DNA of 64,000 bases from assembly GCF_900103225.1 (NCBI RefSeq), contig NZ_FNJH01000005.1, positions 65,671 to 129,670 on the forward strand, given 5' to 3'. Shown here piece by piece: positions 1-8,512 of the stretch. The notes below the pieces were generated by a model. That model ran no database searches, was not told the origin of the DNA, and was given only the letters and a program-made list of their open reading frames with translations. Both the position numbers and the translations under genes were made by a program. This stretch comes from Pseudomonas congelans (GTDB lineage: Bacteria > Pseudomonadota > Gammaproteobacteria > Pseudomonadales > Pseudomonadaceae). The stretch's first letter is position 1. Each line of letters starts with the position of its first letter.

Positions 1-40
1 GCACGATAGTGTTCTCGCGAAAGTGCTCTCCCTGAAGATT

Positions 41-110
41 ATCGTTCCGCACGCTCCAGCGTGGGAACGCTGTTCTGGACGCTCTGCGTCCGATCTTGAA
101 CGCGGAGCAT
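41..110. repeat. Dispersed palindromic intergenic repeat, copy 1
   Basis: Two adjacent hairpins are visible: CACGCT/AGCGTG, and GGACGC/GCGTCC with a TCT loop. A close relative lies at 7109-7202, sharing a 20-nt block spanning the first hairpin, and a diverged inverted form at 32009-32060. The 10-mer GCACGATAGT occurs at 1-10 and again at 113-122, so the unit may be tandem and continue left of the window. Such repeats are common between genes in Pseudomonas. No coding function is seen in 1-146. Confidence 0.7.
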
Positions 111-146
111 TGGCACGATAGTTAGTGTGTACTTCAGCGCTACGGA

Positions 147-575
147 TTACTTGCCGATCACTTCACCGCGCATCGGTGCCAGTCGGGCGATGAGGCGGTT
201 TTGTACGGGGACCGGCACCTTTTCGGTGTCCATCGAGGCGATGAGGTTTTCGACCAGCGCGTTGAAGTCGCTGGGCGTCAGGTTCTGGCCCTTGTGCGCC
301 TCGGCCATGCTGTCGCCGCTATAGCGGCACGGGCCGCCGGACTCGACGCAGAGTTGCTCGACCAGTTTGTCGCGCAGACGCACGATGTCGACTTTCTTGA
401 AGTGCTCGACGATACGTTGATCCTTGGCCACGTTTATCAGCATGCCTTCGACGATGCGCTGGATACCGGCACGCTGGCCCAGCCCCTGATAGAGGCTGTC
501 ATCCACAGGTGGCTGTTGCTGCTGCGCGCAACCGGTCAGTAGCGTCAGCATCATGGCTATCAGCAAGCGCCTCAT
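147..575 (-). CDS. Truncated-haemoglobin (group 1) lipoprotein
   Basis: A 142-residue protein beginning with a lipoprotein signal (hydrophobic stretch then LLTGCAQ, lipobox Cys at about residue 16). The rest resembles a group 1 truncated globin: a YQGLGQRAGIQRIV start, an HF pair near residue 59, and an AHKG motif near residue 93 where these globins carry the proximal haem histidine. It would sit in an envelope membrane and bind haem, O2 or NO; the ligand is inferred. Its start overlaps the stop of the upstream DUF3034 gene by 1 nt (TGATG), so it is the last gene of a tightly coupled operon. Membrane-anchored globins of this type are unusual but occur in proteobacteria. Confidence 0.8.
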   Translation of the reverse strand: MRRLLIAMMLTLLTGCAQQQQPPVDDSLYQGLGQRAGIQRIVEGMLINVAKDQRIVEHFKKVDIVRLRDKLVEQLCVESGGPCRYSGDSMAEAHKGQNLTPSDFNALVENLIASMDTEKVPVPVQNRLIARLAPMRGEVIGK

Positions 576-1450
576 CAGAAATTTCCCTGCACAGACAGAT
601 AGGTGCCGTTCTGGTTGTCCAGCGTGGCGATTTCGCCCAGGCGTGCATAGGCCAGGACCACAGACAGGTGCTTATTGGGAAAATAGCCGAGAAACACATC
701 GGCCCAGTCGCTCTCGCCTGCAAACGACAGGTTGTCCGGCTTCTCGCGATATTCGACGCCCAGCGCCCAGCGCGGATTGAACAGCACGGCTACCGAACCC
801 TCCTTGAGCAGGCTGCGGCTGTCGCGCCGATCGCCGCCGAACCCCAACAGTCCGGTTTCGTTGGCGCGGCTGTAGCGCACGCCGCCGTTGACCACAACGT
901 TGTAGCCGAACGCCGCGCCCATGAACAACCGGCTGGCCGTCAGGTAGCCTTCGACATCCGAGTCACGCCGGGCGCCGACCAGGCTGGGAATCAGGAAATC
1001 GTTCTGATGCTTGTACTGCACACCCAGAGAAACCTGCGGCAGGCTTTCGTAGATAAGGTCGCCGAACAGCCGCACCTTGACGCCGAACACGTCCTGACTG
1101 AGGTTATCGTCCGGCAGGCTGAGTCTGTGCTGCAGGTTGCTGATATCGAAACGCTGATGCGCATAGGACAACTCCAAGCGGTTGCCATAGGCGACCGCCA
1201 GGCCCGCCACATCGAGGTTGTAGTCCGGCAGATTCACGTGCGTGGCGAAAGCGGTAGCGCCCCACTCGCCCTGCTCGCTGTACCCGGTGATCACCGCCCA
1301 CGGGGTGATACCGCCGCCGGCGCTGCCTTCAATGCTGGTCGCGCCGCCCGTGGCGATCAGCCGGCCGTTGTCGCCCATGGCGGGCGTCGGATCGACGCCC
1401 GCCATGCCCACCAGCAAAGACCCCAACAGCAGCGATGTTTTGTGCAACAT
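575..1450 (-). CDS. DUF3034 family envelope protein
   Basis: A 291-residue protein with a signal peptide (cleavage plausible after the early Ala-rich hydrophobic stretch) followed by alternating polar/aromatic segments and a C-terminal phenylalanine (VQGNF). That pattern suggests an outer-membrane beta-barrel, and the whole matches the DUF3034 family, whose biochemical role is not established. It lies 3 nt downstream of the EAL-domain gene and its stop overlaps the start of the globin lipoprotein gene. Family assignment is from overall sequence character; function is unknown. Confidence 0.7.
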   Translation of the reverse strand: MLHKTSLLLGSLLVGMAGVDPTPAMGDNGRLIATGGATSIEGSAGGGITPWAVITGYSEQGEWGATAFATHVNLPDYNLDVAGLAVAYGNRLELSYAHQRFDISNLQHRLSLPDDNLSQDVFGVKVRLFGDLIYESLPQVSLGVQYKHQNDFLIPSLVGARRDSDVEGYLTASRLFMGAAFGYNVVVNGGVRYSRANETGLLGFGGDRRDSRSLLKEGSVAVLFNPRWALGVEYREKPDNLSFAGESDWADVFLGYFPNKHLSVVLAYARLGEIATLDNQNGTYLSVQGNF

Positions 1451-1453
1451 GGG

Positions 1454-3808
1454 TTAATTCACCATAAGACCGGGTGAGGTCTGGTACGTGGCAATCCATG
1501 CCTCGAACGCCGACGCCGTCAGCGGTCGACTGATCAGGTAACCCTGGGCCGTATCGCAGTGCCAACGCCGGAGCAGGTCCAGGCTGTGTTGATACTCGAC
1601 ACCCTCTGCCACCACCTTCAGTCCGAGGTTGTGGCTCATTTCAATGGTCGACCGCACGATCACCGCGTCTTCGCTGGTTTCATCCAGATTGCGCACGAAA
1701 GACTGATCGATTTTCAGCTCCTGCACGGGCAGACGCTTCAAGTGAGCCAATGACGAGTAACCGGTGCCGAAATCGTCGATCGACAGGCTGATGCCGCAAT
1801 CGCGCAATCGATGCAGTACGATCAGTGCCTTTTCCGGTTCGCTCATGACTGCACTTTCGGTGATCTCGAATAACAGTTGTTCGGCAGGCACGGCGTATTG
1901 CTTGAGCAGTTTCACGACATAGCCGACCAGGTCATCGCCCAGCAGGTCGTTCGCGGAAATGTTCACCGACACCTGCAGGACCAGTCCGCGCTGACGCCAT
2001 TCGGCCAGTTGGCGCATCGCCTCTTCGATCACCCAGTTGGTCAGCAGGTAAATGCTCCCGGTGCGCTCGGCGAGGACGATGAATTCGGCGGGCGAGACAC
2101 TGCCGAACTGCGGATGAGCCCAGCGCAATAGCGCTTCGGCCTGACGTACATAGCCCTGACGGATATCCAGCTTGGGCTGGTAATGCAGCATCAATTCGCC
2201 ATTCTGCGCGGCCTTGCGCAGGTCACGAATGAGCGTGATCTGTCGCTGGTGGGCCAGGTCACGACCGTCCTGATAGATCTGCAGGCGACCGGGAAGGAAC
2301 GCGGCGTCCTTGCGGGCAATTACCGCACGGCTGAGCAATTCCTGGGCGGAATCACCGTGTTCCGGGTATACCGTGATACCAATGCAGCACTCAAGCTCCA
2401 GCTCATGATTGTCGATACGCTGCGGCTCACTGAGCAGACGCTGCACAGCGTCAGCCATGCCCACCGCGCCATCGCTGGCTGTGTTGTCCAGCAGCAGCAG
2501 AAACTCATTGGCCCCCAGACGCGCGACGGTATCGCCGGCGCGCAGATTGCCTTGCAGGCGCTGGCCCACCTGTCGCAACAACTGGTCCACACCTTCGGCG
2601 CTCACGCTTTCGCTGATCGTGACGAGGTTTTCGACACTCAGAGATAACAGGGCAACCGCACGATCTGCGGCAATCGAACTGCCCAGACGCTCCATCACCA
2701 GCGCACGGTTGGGCAGCCCGGTCAGGTTGTCGTGCAGGGCATTGTGGGCCAACTGCCCCTCGCGCACCGCAATGCCCTGCTGCATGGTGTTGATCGCCTC
2801 GGCGAGCATGCCCAGCTCATCACTGCGAACCAGGGTGACCGGGGTTTTATAATCGCCATCACCAATACGTTTGGCCGCCGTGGCCAGGGCCTGAACCGGC
2901 AGCGAGACGCTTCGCGCCAGCGCCAGTGTGCCGATCAGCGAAGCCACCAGAGCGGCCATGGAAATCCAGAAGATCTTTTGATTCAGTGGCGCGAATGCCT
3001 GATAAGCCTTGTCCAGAGGGCTCTGCAACAGCGCGATGACCTGCCCGTCGCCGCCATTGCTGGTGTTGGCGAGCATCAGGGTCTGGCTGAGAAAGTTGAG
3101 GTTCGACTGTTCGGTCAGCAGCATCTGGCCTTCCGATGAGCTGCGCATCAGCTCGATCAGGCCGGCGTGCAGAGCCTCTGGCTGGGTACTGATCAGATCA
3201 CCGGTCTTGCCGTCCTCTACGGTGAGAAAGGACACTTCCAGACCGCTGAGCGAGCGCAGTTCTTCGGCAATATCGCTGTCGATGGTAAAGCCCATTACCA
3301 CACGGCCGATCGGCAATGGCGCGAGAACGGTGCTCTCCACCAGCAAATGAGGGTCTCCGCCGCCGGGCACGATGAGCACTGACTGACCGGCACGTTTGGC
3401 GCTGCGCAGCGCCTGGTCATAGACAAACCTGGAACCCTCGGGGACTTTCGGTACGGTGCTGGCAATCACCACGCCATCCATACCCAACAGGAACATGTCG
3501 CTGGCATTGATGCGTTTGCCATGGTTGAGCAACACCGATCGGATGGTCGAGGAATCGGCACTGGCCACGGCGTCGCGAAAGCCGAAATCGGCTGCCACCA
3601 ATTGCACGGTGTCACGCAGACGTTTGCCGCGCAGATCGATCAGCCGTTCGAACACACGACTGCCCACCTCCAGTTGCGCCTGGGCCTGGGTACGCACCGC
3701 CTCGTCTGTTGCAACCTTGACGGCGAGATAGACCGCACTCACGACAATCAGCAACAGAGCAATCAGCACCCCGGCGATGCGCGCCTGAAAGCTGGCTTTA
3801 AATTTCAT
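1454..3808 (-). CDS. Membrane c-di-GMP phosphodiesterase with degenerate GGDEF domain
   Basis: 784 residues. N-terminal TM helix (about 10-30), periplasmic CACHE-like sensor region, second TM (about 285-305), HAMP, then GGDEF and EAL domains. The GGDEF signature reads GANEF (residues 432-436), so diguanylate cyclase activity is unlikely; it may act as a GTP-binding regulatory domain. The phosphodiesterase motifs are intact: EAL at 558-560 and DDFGTGYSSL further on. The predicted net role is therefore hydrolysis of c-di-GMP in response to an envelope signal. Its ATG overlaps the stop of the upstream cupredoxin gene (TAATG), and the DUF3034 gene follows after 3 nt, implying co-translation. Confidence 0.88.
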   Translation of the reverse strand: MKFKASFQARIAGVLIALLLIVVSAVYLAVKVATDEAVRTQAQAQLEVGSRVFERLIDLRGKRLRDTVQLVAADFGFRDAVASADSSTIRSVLLNHGKRINASDMFLLGMDGVVIASTVPKVPEGSRFVYDQALRSAKRAGQSVLIVPGGGDPHLLVESTVLAPLPIGRVVMGFTIDSDIAEELRSLSGLEVSFLTVEDGKTGDLISTQPEALHAGLIELMRSSSEGQMLLTEQSNLNFLSQTLMLANTSNGGDGQVIALLQSPLDKAYQAFAPLNQKIFWISMAALVASLIGTLALARSVSLPVQALATAAKRIGDGDYKTPVTLVRSDELGMLAEAINTMQQGIAVREGQLAHNALHDNLTGLPNRALVMERLGSSIAADRAVALLSLSVENLVTISESVSAEGVDQLLRQVGQRLQGNLRAGDTVARLGANEFLLLLDNTASDGAVGMADAVQRLLSEPQRIDNHELELECCIGITVYPEHGDSAQELLSRAVIARKDAAFLPGRLQIYQDGRDLAHQRQITLIRDLRKAAQNGELMLHYQPKLDIRQGYVRQAEALLRWAHPQFGSVSPAEFIVLAERTGSIYLLTNWVIEEAMRQLAEWRQRGLVLQVSVNISANDLLGDDLVGYVVKLLKQYAVPAEQLLFEITESAVMSEPEKALIVLHRLRDCGISLSIDDFGTGYSSLAHLKRLPVQELKIDQSFVRNLDETSEDAVIVRSTIEMSHNLGLKVVAEGVEYQHSLDLLRRWHCDTAQGYLISRPLTASAFEAWIATYQTSPGLMVN

Positions 3809-4479
3809 TAATGCGTGGCCTTGTGGAAAGCGTCACCGAAGCCGCCAGGTGCGGGCTTGCCGGGTTTGTCCTCGGCCTGCATTTCGACCGCGAGGTTGAA
3901 ACGCCGGGTGAGCCCGGCGGCAGGCACCTCGAACTCGCCGCCCGCTACCGGCTGCATGTCCGCGATCTGCGGGTGCCAGAGGGTGGCGTTGTAGTGCCCG
4001 GCGGGCAGCTGATCGAGTTTGAGCTGGCCGTTGCTGTCGGTCACGCCGAACCATGAATCGTCGGTGACGTAGATGTAACCGACCATCCAGTCGTGAATGT
4101 TACAGCCCAGCACCACCACGCCGGGCTTGTCGAACAACAGCGGATCCGAGGGCGTGCCCTCGTAAAGTCGCAGCTCGAAGCGCTTGGCCGGAGAAAAGGA
4201 GTAGACCTGGTGGCGAATGTTGTCGCTGTTGGGAAACTTGACCTGCGTGCCGGTGTGGATGGCCAGCACATGTGGCGCAAACTCCTGATCACGCTGATCC
4301 ATCGACGCTTTCAACGCAACGGGTGAAGGATCGGGCGGCCCTTTAAGGGTTACCACCGCATCTGCAAGAGGCTTGCCTTCCTTGTCATTCACCTGCGCGA
4401 TAAAGGTAGAAGCCGAGGCGCTCGCAGCCGAGGCTAAGCACAGTCCGGCCAGCAATGCCGATATAAATACGTTGGTCAT
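3808..4479 (-). CDS. Periplasmic cupredoxin-domain (methylamine utilisation-like) protein
   Basis: A 223-residue protein starting at the ATG at 4479, which gives a clean signal peptide (MTNVFISALLAGLCLASA); an upstream extension to 4557 would bury that signal. It has an Ig-like/carboxypeptidase-regulatory-like start (DKEGKPLADAVVTL) and a cupredoxin-like core with candidate copper ligands: His in NIRHQVYSF and the Cys-His-Met set in GCNIHDWM. Such proteins are usually annotated as methylamine utilisation proteins, but no methylamine dehydrogenase genes are nearby. It is the first gene of the four-gene operon that continues into the EAL protein. Copper binding is inferred from motif spacing. 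Confidence 0.78.
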   Translation of the reverse strand: MTNVFISALLAGLCLASAASASASTFIAQVNDKEGKPLADAVVTLKGPPDPSPVALKASMDQRDQEFAPHVLAIHTGTQVKFPNSDNIRHQVYSFSPAKRFELRLYEGTPSDPLLFDKPGVVVLGCNIHDWMVGYIYVTDDSWFGVTDSNGQLKLDQLPAGHYNATLWHPQIADMQPVAGGEFEVPAAGLTRRFNLAVEMQAEDKPGKPAPGGFGDAFHKATH

Positions 4480-4601
4480 ACCTGATTCAACCCATAACGG
4501 CAGCGCCGTAAATGAAATAAGCCCGCTCTTTTCCACCTGACAGGCCCAACGACTCATAAATAGCGATTTTCCAACCGCGTTACAGACTATCGACCAAGAC
4601 T

Positions 4602-4628
4602 ATTGAAACCTGAGAGCCACCGCCCCAT
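4602..4628 (+). promoter_or_regulatory. Candidate sigma-32 heat-shock promoter of lon
   Basis: TTGAAA (4603-4608) and CCCCATCT (4623-4630) are separated by 14 nt, close to the heat-shock consensus CTTGAAA-N11-16-CCCCATNT. The pair lies 33 nt upstream of the lon start codon, so transcription would begin near 4637. Lon genes are classic heat-shock regulon members, which supports the reading. Confidence 0.75.
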
Positions 4629-4660
4629 CTAAGAGCCATGTTCAACTTCTCAGGTGCCCC

Positions 4661-7078
4661 ATGAACGACCAGCAGACAGACTCGCCAGACTTGCCCAATG
4701 ACGCAGACGAGCACGACGTGTCTCTGAGTTCCAATAGCACCTCGCTGGCCTTGCCCGGCCAGAACCTGCCCGACAAGGTTTACATCATTCCGATCCACAA
4801 CCGTCCTTTCTTTCCTGCGCAGGTCCTGCCTGTCATCGTCAATGAGGAGCCGTGGGCCGAAACGCTGGAGCTGGTCAGCAAGTCCGAGCATCATTCGCTG
4901 GCGCTGTTTTTCATGGACACTCCACAGGAAGATCCACGCCACTTCAAGACCGACGCGCTCCCCGAGTATGGCACTCTGGTCAAGGTTCACCACGCCAGTC
5001 GCGAAAATGGTCGTTTACAGTTCGTCGCGCAGGGCCTGAGTCGTGTGCGCATCCGTACCTGGCTCAAGCATCACCGCCCGCCGTATCTGGTAGAAGTCGA
5101 ATACCCGCAGCAGCCCAATGAGCCGACCGATGAAGTGAAGGCCTACGGCATGGCCCTGATCAACGCGATCAAGGAATTGCTGCCGCTCAACCCGCTGTAC
5201 AGCGAAGAGCTGAAGAATTATCTCAACCGTTTCAGCCCCAATGACCCCTCGCCGCTCACCGACTTTGCCGCTGCCCTGACCTCGGCCACTGGTGTAGAGC
5301 TGCAGGAAGTACTCGACTGTGTGCCGATGCTCAGGCGCATGGAAAAAGTCCTGCCGATGCTGCGCAAGGAAGTCGAGGTTGCACGCCTGCAGAAGGAAAT
5401 CTCTGCCGAGGTGAATCGCAAGATCGGCGAGCATCAGCGCCAGTTCTTCCTCAAGGAACAGCTCAAGGTCATTCAGCAGGAGCTGGGCCTGAGCAAGGAC
5501 GATCGCAGCGCTGACATCGAACAGTTCGAGCAGCGTCTGGAGGGCAAGACCCTGCCACCACAGGCACGCAAGAAGTTCGACGAAGAAATCGGCAAGCTCA
5601 AGGTGCTGGAAACCGGCTCGCCCGAATACGCCGTGACACGCAATTACCTGGACTGGACCAGCTCGCTGCCATGGGGCATCTATGGCGCCGACAAGCTGGA
5701 CCTCAAGCACGCGCGCAAGGTACTCGATCAGCACCATGCCGGGCTCGACGACATCAAGGCGCGGATTCTGGAATTCCTTGCGGTGGGTGCCTACAAAGGT
5801 GAAATCAGCGGTTCGATCGTGCTGCTGGTCGGCCCTCCAGGCGTGGGCAAGACCAGTGTCGGGCGCTCGATTGCCGAGTCGCTGGGGCGGCCATTCTATC
5901 GCCTGAGCGTGGGCGGCATGCGCGACGAGGCCGAAATCAAGGGCCACCGCCGTACCTACATCGGTGCGCAACCGGGCAAGCTGGTACAGGCGTTGAAAGA
6001 CGTTGAAGTCATGAACCCGGTCATCATGCTCGATGAAATCGACAAGATGGGCCAGAGCTATCAGGGCGACCCGGCATCTGCACTGCTGGAAACCCTGGAC
6101 CCGGAACAGAACGTCGAATTCCTCGACCATTATCTGGACCTGCGTCTGGACCTGTCGAAAGTGCTGTTCGTCTGCACCGCCAATACCCTGGACTCGATAC
6201 CCGGTCCGCTGCTCGACCGGATGGAAGTGATTCGCCTGTCCGGCTATATCACTGAAGAAAAACTGGCGATTGCCAAACGCCACTTGTGGCCCAAGCAACT
6301 GGCGAAAGCCGGCGTTGCGAAAAACAAACTGAGCATCAGCGACAGCGCTCTGCGCGCCGTCATCGAAGGCTACGCTCGCGAAGCCGGTGTGCGGCACTTG
6401 GAGAAGCAACTTGGCAAGCTGGTGCGCAAGGCGGTGGTCAAACTGCTGGACGAGCCCGATTCGGTGATCAAGATCGGGCCGAAAGACCTCGAAGCGTCGC
6501 TGGGCATGCCGGTGTTCCGCAGCGAGCAGGTGCTGTCCGGCACTGGCGTAATCACCGGTCTTGCCTGGACCAGCATGGGCGGCGCTACCCTGCCGATCGA
6601 GGCGACGCGCATTCATACGCTCAACCGCGGCTTCAAGCTGACCGGGCAATTGGGCGATGTGATGAAGGAGTCGGCCGAAATTGCCTACAGCTACGTCAGC
6701 GCCAATCTGTCGAAGTTTGGTGGCGACGCGAAGTTCTTCGATGAGGCGTTCGTGCACGTACACGTCCCCGAAGGTGCCACCCCGAAAGACGGCCCGAGTG
6801 CGGGCGTGACCATGGCCAGCGCCCTGCTGTCCCTGGCCCGCAACCAGCCGCCGAAAAAAGGTGTCGCCATGACCGGCGAACTGACCCTGACCGGGCACGT
6901 ACTGCCCATCGGCGGCGTACGCGAAAAAGTCATCGCCGCACGCCGCCAGAAGATCCATGAACTGATCCTGCCCGAGCCTAACCGCGGCAACTTCGAAGAA
7001 CTGCCGGACTATCTCAAGGAAGGCATTACGGTGCACTTCGCCAAACGCTTTGCGGATGTGGTGAAGGTGTTGTTCTAG
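4661..7078 (+). CDS. lon: ATP-dependent Lon protease (second Lon paralogue of pseudomonads)
   Basis: 805 residues with the full Lon architecture: N-terminal substrate-recognition domain (about 40-240), coiled coil, AAA+ module with Walker A GPPGVGKT at 391-398 and Walker B MLDEIDK, and a C-terminal protease domain. The Ser-Lys dyad is visible as Ser713 in PKDGPSAG and Lys756 in GGVREK. It degrades misfolded and regulatory proteins in the cytoplasm. The Asp/Ser-rich N-terminal extension and the position away from clpX suggest the second lon of pseudomonads rather than the clpPX-linked copy; that is inference. It stands alone downstream of a heat-shock promoter at 4602-4628. Confidence 0.95.
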   Translation: MNDQQTDSPDLPNDADEHDVSLSSNSTSLALPGQNLPDKVYIIPIHNRPFFPAQVLPVIVNEEPWAETLELVSKSEHHSLALFFMDTPQEDPRHFKTDALPEYGTLVKVHHASRENGRLQFVAQGLSRVRIRTWLKHHRPPYLVEVEYPQQPNEPTDEVKAYGMALINAIKELLPLNPLYSEELKNYLNRFSPNDPSPLTDFAAALTSATGVELQEVLDCVPMLRRMEKVLPMLRKEVEVARLQKEISAEVNRKIGEHQRQFFLKEQLKVIQQELGLSKDDRSADIEQFEQRLEGKTLPPQARKKFDEEIGKLKVLETGSPEYAVTRNYLDWTSSLPWGIYGADKLDLKHARKVLDQHHAGLDDIKARILEFLAVGAYKGEISGSIVLLVGPPGVGKTSVGRSIAESLGRPFYRLSVGGMRDEAEIKGHRRTYIGAQPGKLVQALKDVEVMNPVIMLDEIDKMGQSYQGDPASALLETLDPEQNVEFLDHYLDLRLDLSKVLFVCTANTLDSIPGPLLDRMEVIRLSGYITEEKLAIAKRHLWPKQLAKAGVAKNKLSISDSALRAVIEGYAREAGVRHLEKQLGKLVRKAVVKLLDEPDSVIKIGPKDLEASLGMPVFRSEQVLSGTGVITGLAWTSMGGATLPIEATRIHTLNRGFKLTGQLGDVMKESAEIAYSYVSANLSKFGGDAKFFDEAFVHVHVPEGATPKDGPSAGVTMASALLSLARNQPPKKGVAMTGELTLTGHVLPIGGVREKVIAARRQKIHELILPEPNRGNFEELPDYLKEGITVHFAKRFADVVKVLF

Positions 7079-7108
7079 AGCTTGATAATAGGCAGGCCCC
7101 ACGCTGAA

Positions 7109-7202
7109 TTGGCACGAGAGGTGTTCTATCGGGCGCCTCTCGTACCGCACGCTCCAGCGTGGGAATGCAGTTCTGGACGCTCTGCGTCCGATCCAGAGCG
7201 CG
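7109..7202. repeat. Dispersed palindromic intergenic repeat, copy 2
   Basis: Shares a 20-nt identical block (7145-7164) with the repeat at 41-110 and the same two-hairpin layout, CACGCT/AGCGTG then GGACGC/GCGTCC. The 5' flank here contains an additional imperfect hairpin (GCACGAGAGG against CCTCTCGT). It sits between lon and the chagasin-like gene and may act as a transcript end or stabiliser. Confidence 0.7.
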
Positions 7203-7275
7203 ACACCTGTCGTACTCCCCCACAAAACTCCGATCAGTTATCCTTGCGCCTCGTCTCGCAATACCGGAACTTGCC

Positions 7276-7668
7276 ATGACCCCTGCCCGTTTCATTGCCC
7301 CGCTGAGTCTTGCGCTGCTGACGGCGTGCGCCCAGACGCCGAAAAACATTGTGTCCATCGACACGCAAAGCGACTGCCCGCTGACACTCACGCCCGGACA
7401 GACGCTGATTCTGACGCTGCCCAGCAACCCGACCACCGGCTTTCGCTGGCTGACCCAGAACCCGGCCCAGAATATCCTGCGCAGCCTGGGGCCTGAGGTG
7501 TATGCCAACGCCGAGAGCAAGGAGATGGTCGGCAACGATGGGCAATCGGTCTGGCGCTTCAAGGCCACCGATGCCGGGACCGGACGGCTGATGATGGTCT
7601 ATCAGCAACCCTGGGCACCCGAAGTCGCCCCGGAGCAGACCTTCGAGTGCGCCATCAGCGTGAAGTGA
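7276..7668 (+). CDS. Chagasin-like (I42) peptidase-inhibitor lipoprotein
   Basis: 130 residues from the ATG at 7276, chosen because it places a lipoprotein signal directly at the N-terminus (LALLTACAQ, lipobox Cys at about residue 17); the longer frame upstream runs into repeat DNA. The mature part has the I42/chagasin loops: LPSNPTTGFRW (NPTTGF loop), a mid-domain VGNDGQSVWRF and a C-terminal YQQPWAPE. Family members inhibit papain-like cysteine peptidases. The target is unknown; as an envelope lipoprotein it may protect against host or endogenous peptidases. Confidence 0.88.
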   Translation: MTPARFIAPLSLALLTACAQTPKNIVSIDTQSDCPLTLTPGQTLILTLPSNPTTGFRWLTQNPAQNILRSLGPEVYANAESKEMVGNDGQSVWRFKATDAGTGRLMMVYQQPWAPEVAPEQTFECAISVK

Positions 7669-7768
7669 GGCTCTGCGCGCGGCTTGTCCGACAAGACGCA
7701 CTGCACCATGCATCCCGGCAGCAACTTGGCTAGAATGCCCGCTTTTCAAAGCCTTCGCCGGAACCGCC

Positions 7769-8512
7769 GTGAGCAAAGAAACCGACCGCATTTTCGCCCA
7801 GCCGCTGCCCCAGGTGCCTGACTTCGCCTTCAACGAAGACGTGGTGCGGGTATTCCCGGACATGATCAAACGCTCGGTGCCCGGTTATCCGACGATTGTC
7901 GAAAACCTGGGTGTGCTGGCTGCGCAATTTGCGCAGCCAAACACTGTGCTCTATGACCTGGGCAGTTCTCTGGGCGCCGTCACTCAGGCCCTGCGTCGCC
8001 ATGTACGTGGCGAGGGATGTGAGGTCATCGCGATAGACAACTCCAGTGCCATGGTCGAACGTTGCCGTGAATACCTCAACGCTCAGGACTCCATGTTTCA
8101 GGAGTTGTTGCCGGTGCAAGTACTCGAAGGCGATATCCTCGCACTGGAATTCAAACCCGCCTCGGTAGTGGCGCTGAACTTCACCCTGCAATTCATCGCC
8201 CCCGAACAGCGTCTGGCATTGCTCGGTCGCATTCGTGACGCACTGGTGCCCGGCGGCGCGCTGATCCTCTCGGAAAAACTGCGCTTCGATGACCAGCAGG
8301 AACAGGCTCTGCTGACAGACCTGCACATCGCCTTCAAACGCGCCAACGGCTACAGCGACCTGGAAATCGCCCAGAAGCGCAGCGCCATCGAAAACGTCAT
8401 GAAACCCGACAGCCTCGAAGAACACCGCCAACGCCTGCTTGCTGCAGGTTTTTCCAAGGTAGTGCCCTGGTTTCAATGCCTTAACTTCATCTCGTTGATT
8501 GCCCTGCCATGA
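7769..8512 (+). CDS. cmoA: Carboxy-SAM synthase CmoA
   Basis: 247 residues, GTG start at 7769 giving MSKETDRIFAQP as in CmoA proteins. The Rossmann methyltransferase fold shows DLGSSLGAVT near residue 70 (SAM-binding loop). CmoA converts SAM plus prephenate to carboxy-SAM, the donor used by CmoB for 5-oxyacetyl modification of wobble uridine-34 in tRNA. The stop overlaps the cmoB ATG by 4 nt (ATGA), so the two are translationally coupled. Confidence 0.95.
   Translation: MSKETDRIFAQPLPQVPDFAFNEDVVRVFPDMIKRSVPGYPTIVENLGVLAAQFAQPNTVLYDLGSSLGAVTQALRRHVRGEGCEVIAIDNSSAMVERCREYLNAQDSMFQELLPVQVLEGDILALEFKPASVVALNFTLQFIAPEQRLALLGRIRDALVPGGALILSEKLRFDDQQEQALLTDLHIAFKRANGYSDLEIAQKRSAIENVMKPDSLEEHRQRLLAAGFSKVVPWFQCLNFISLIALP

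Noticed and set aside
5015..7225. 736-codon open frame antisense to lon
   Set aside because: High-GC shadow of the lon gene; composition is rich in His, Gln, Arg and Ala with no family motif, while the sense frame is an intact Lon.
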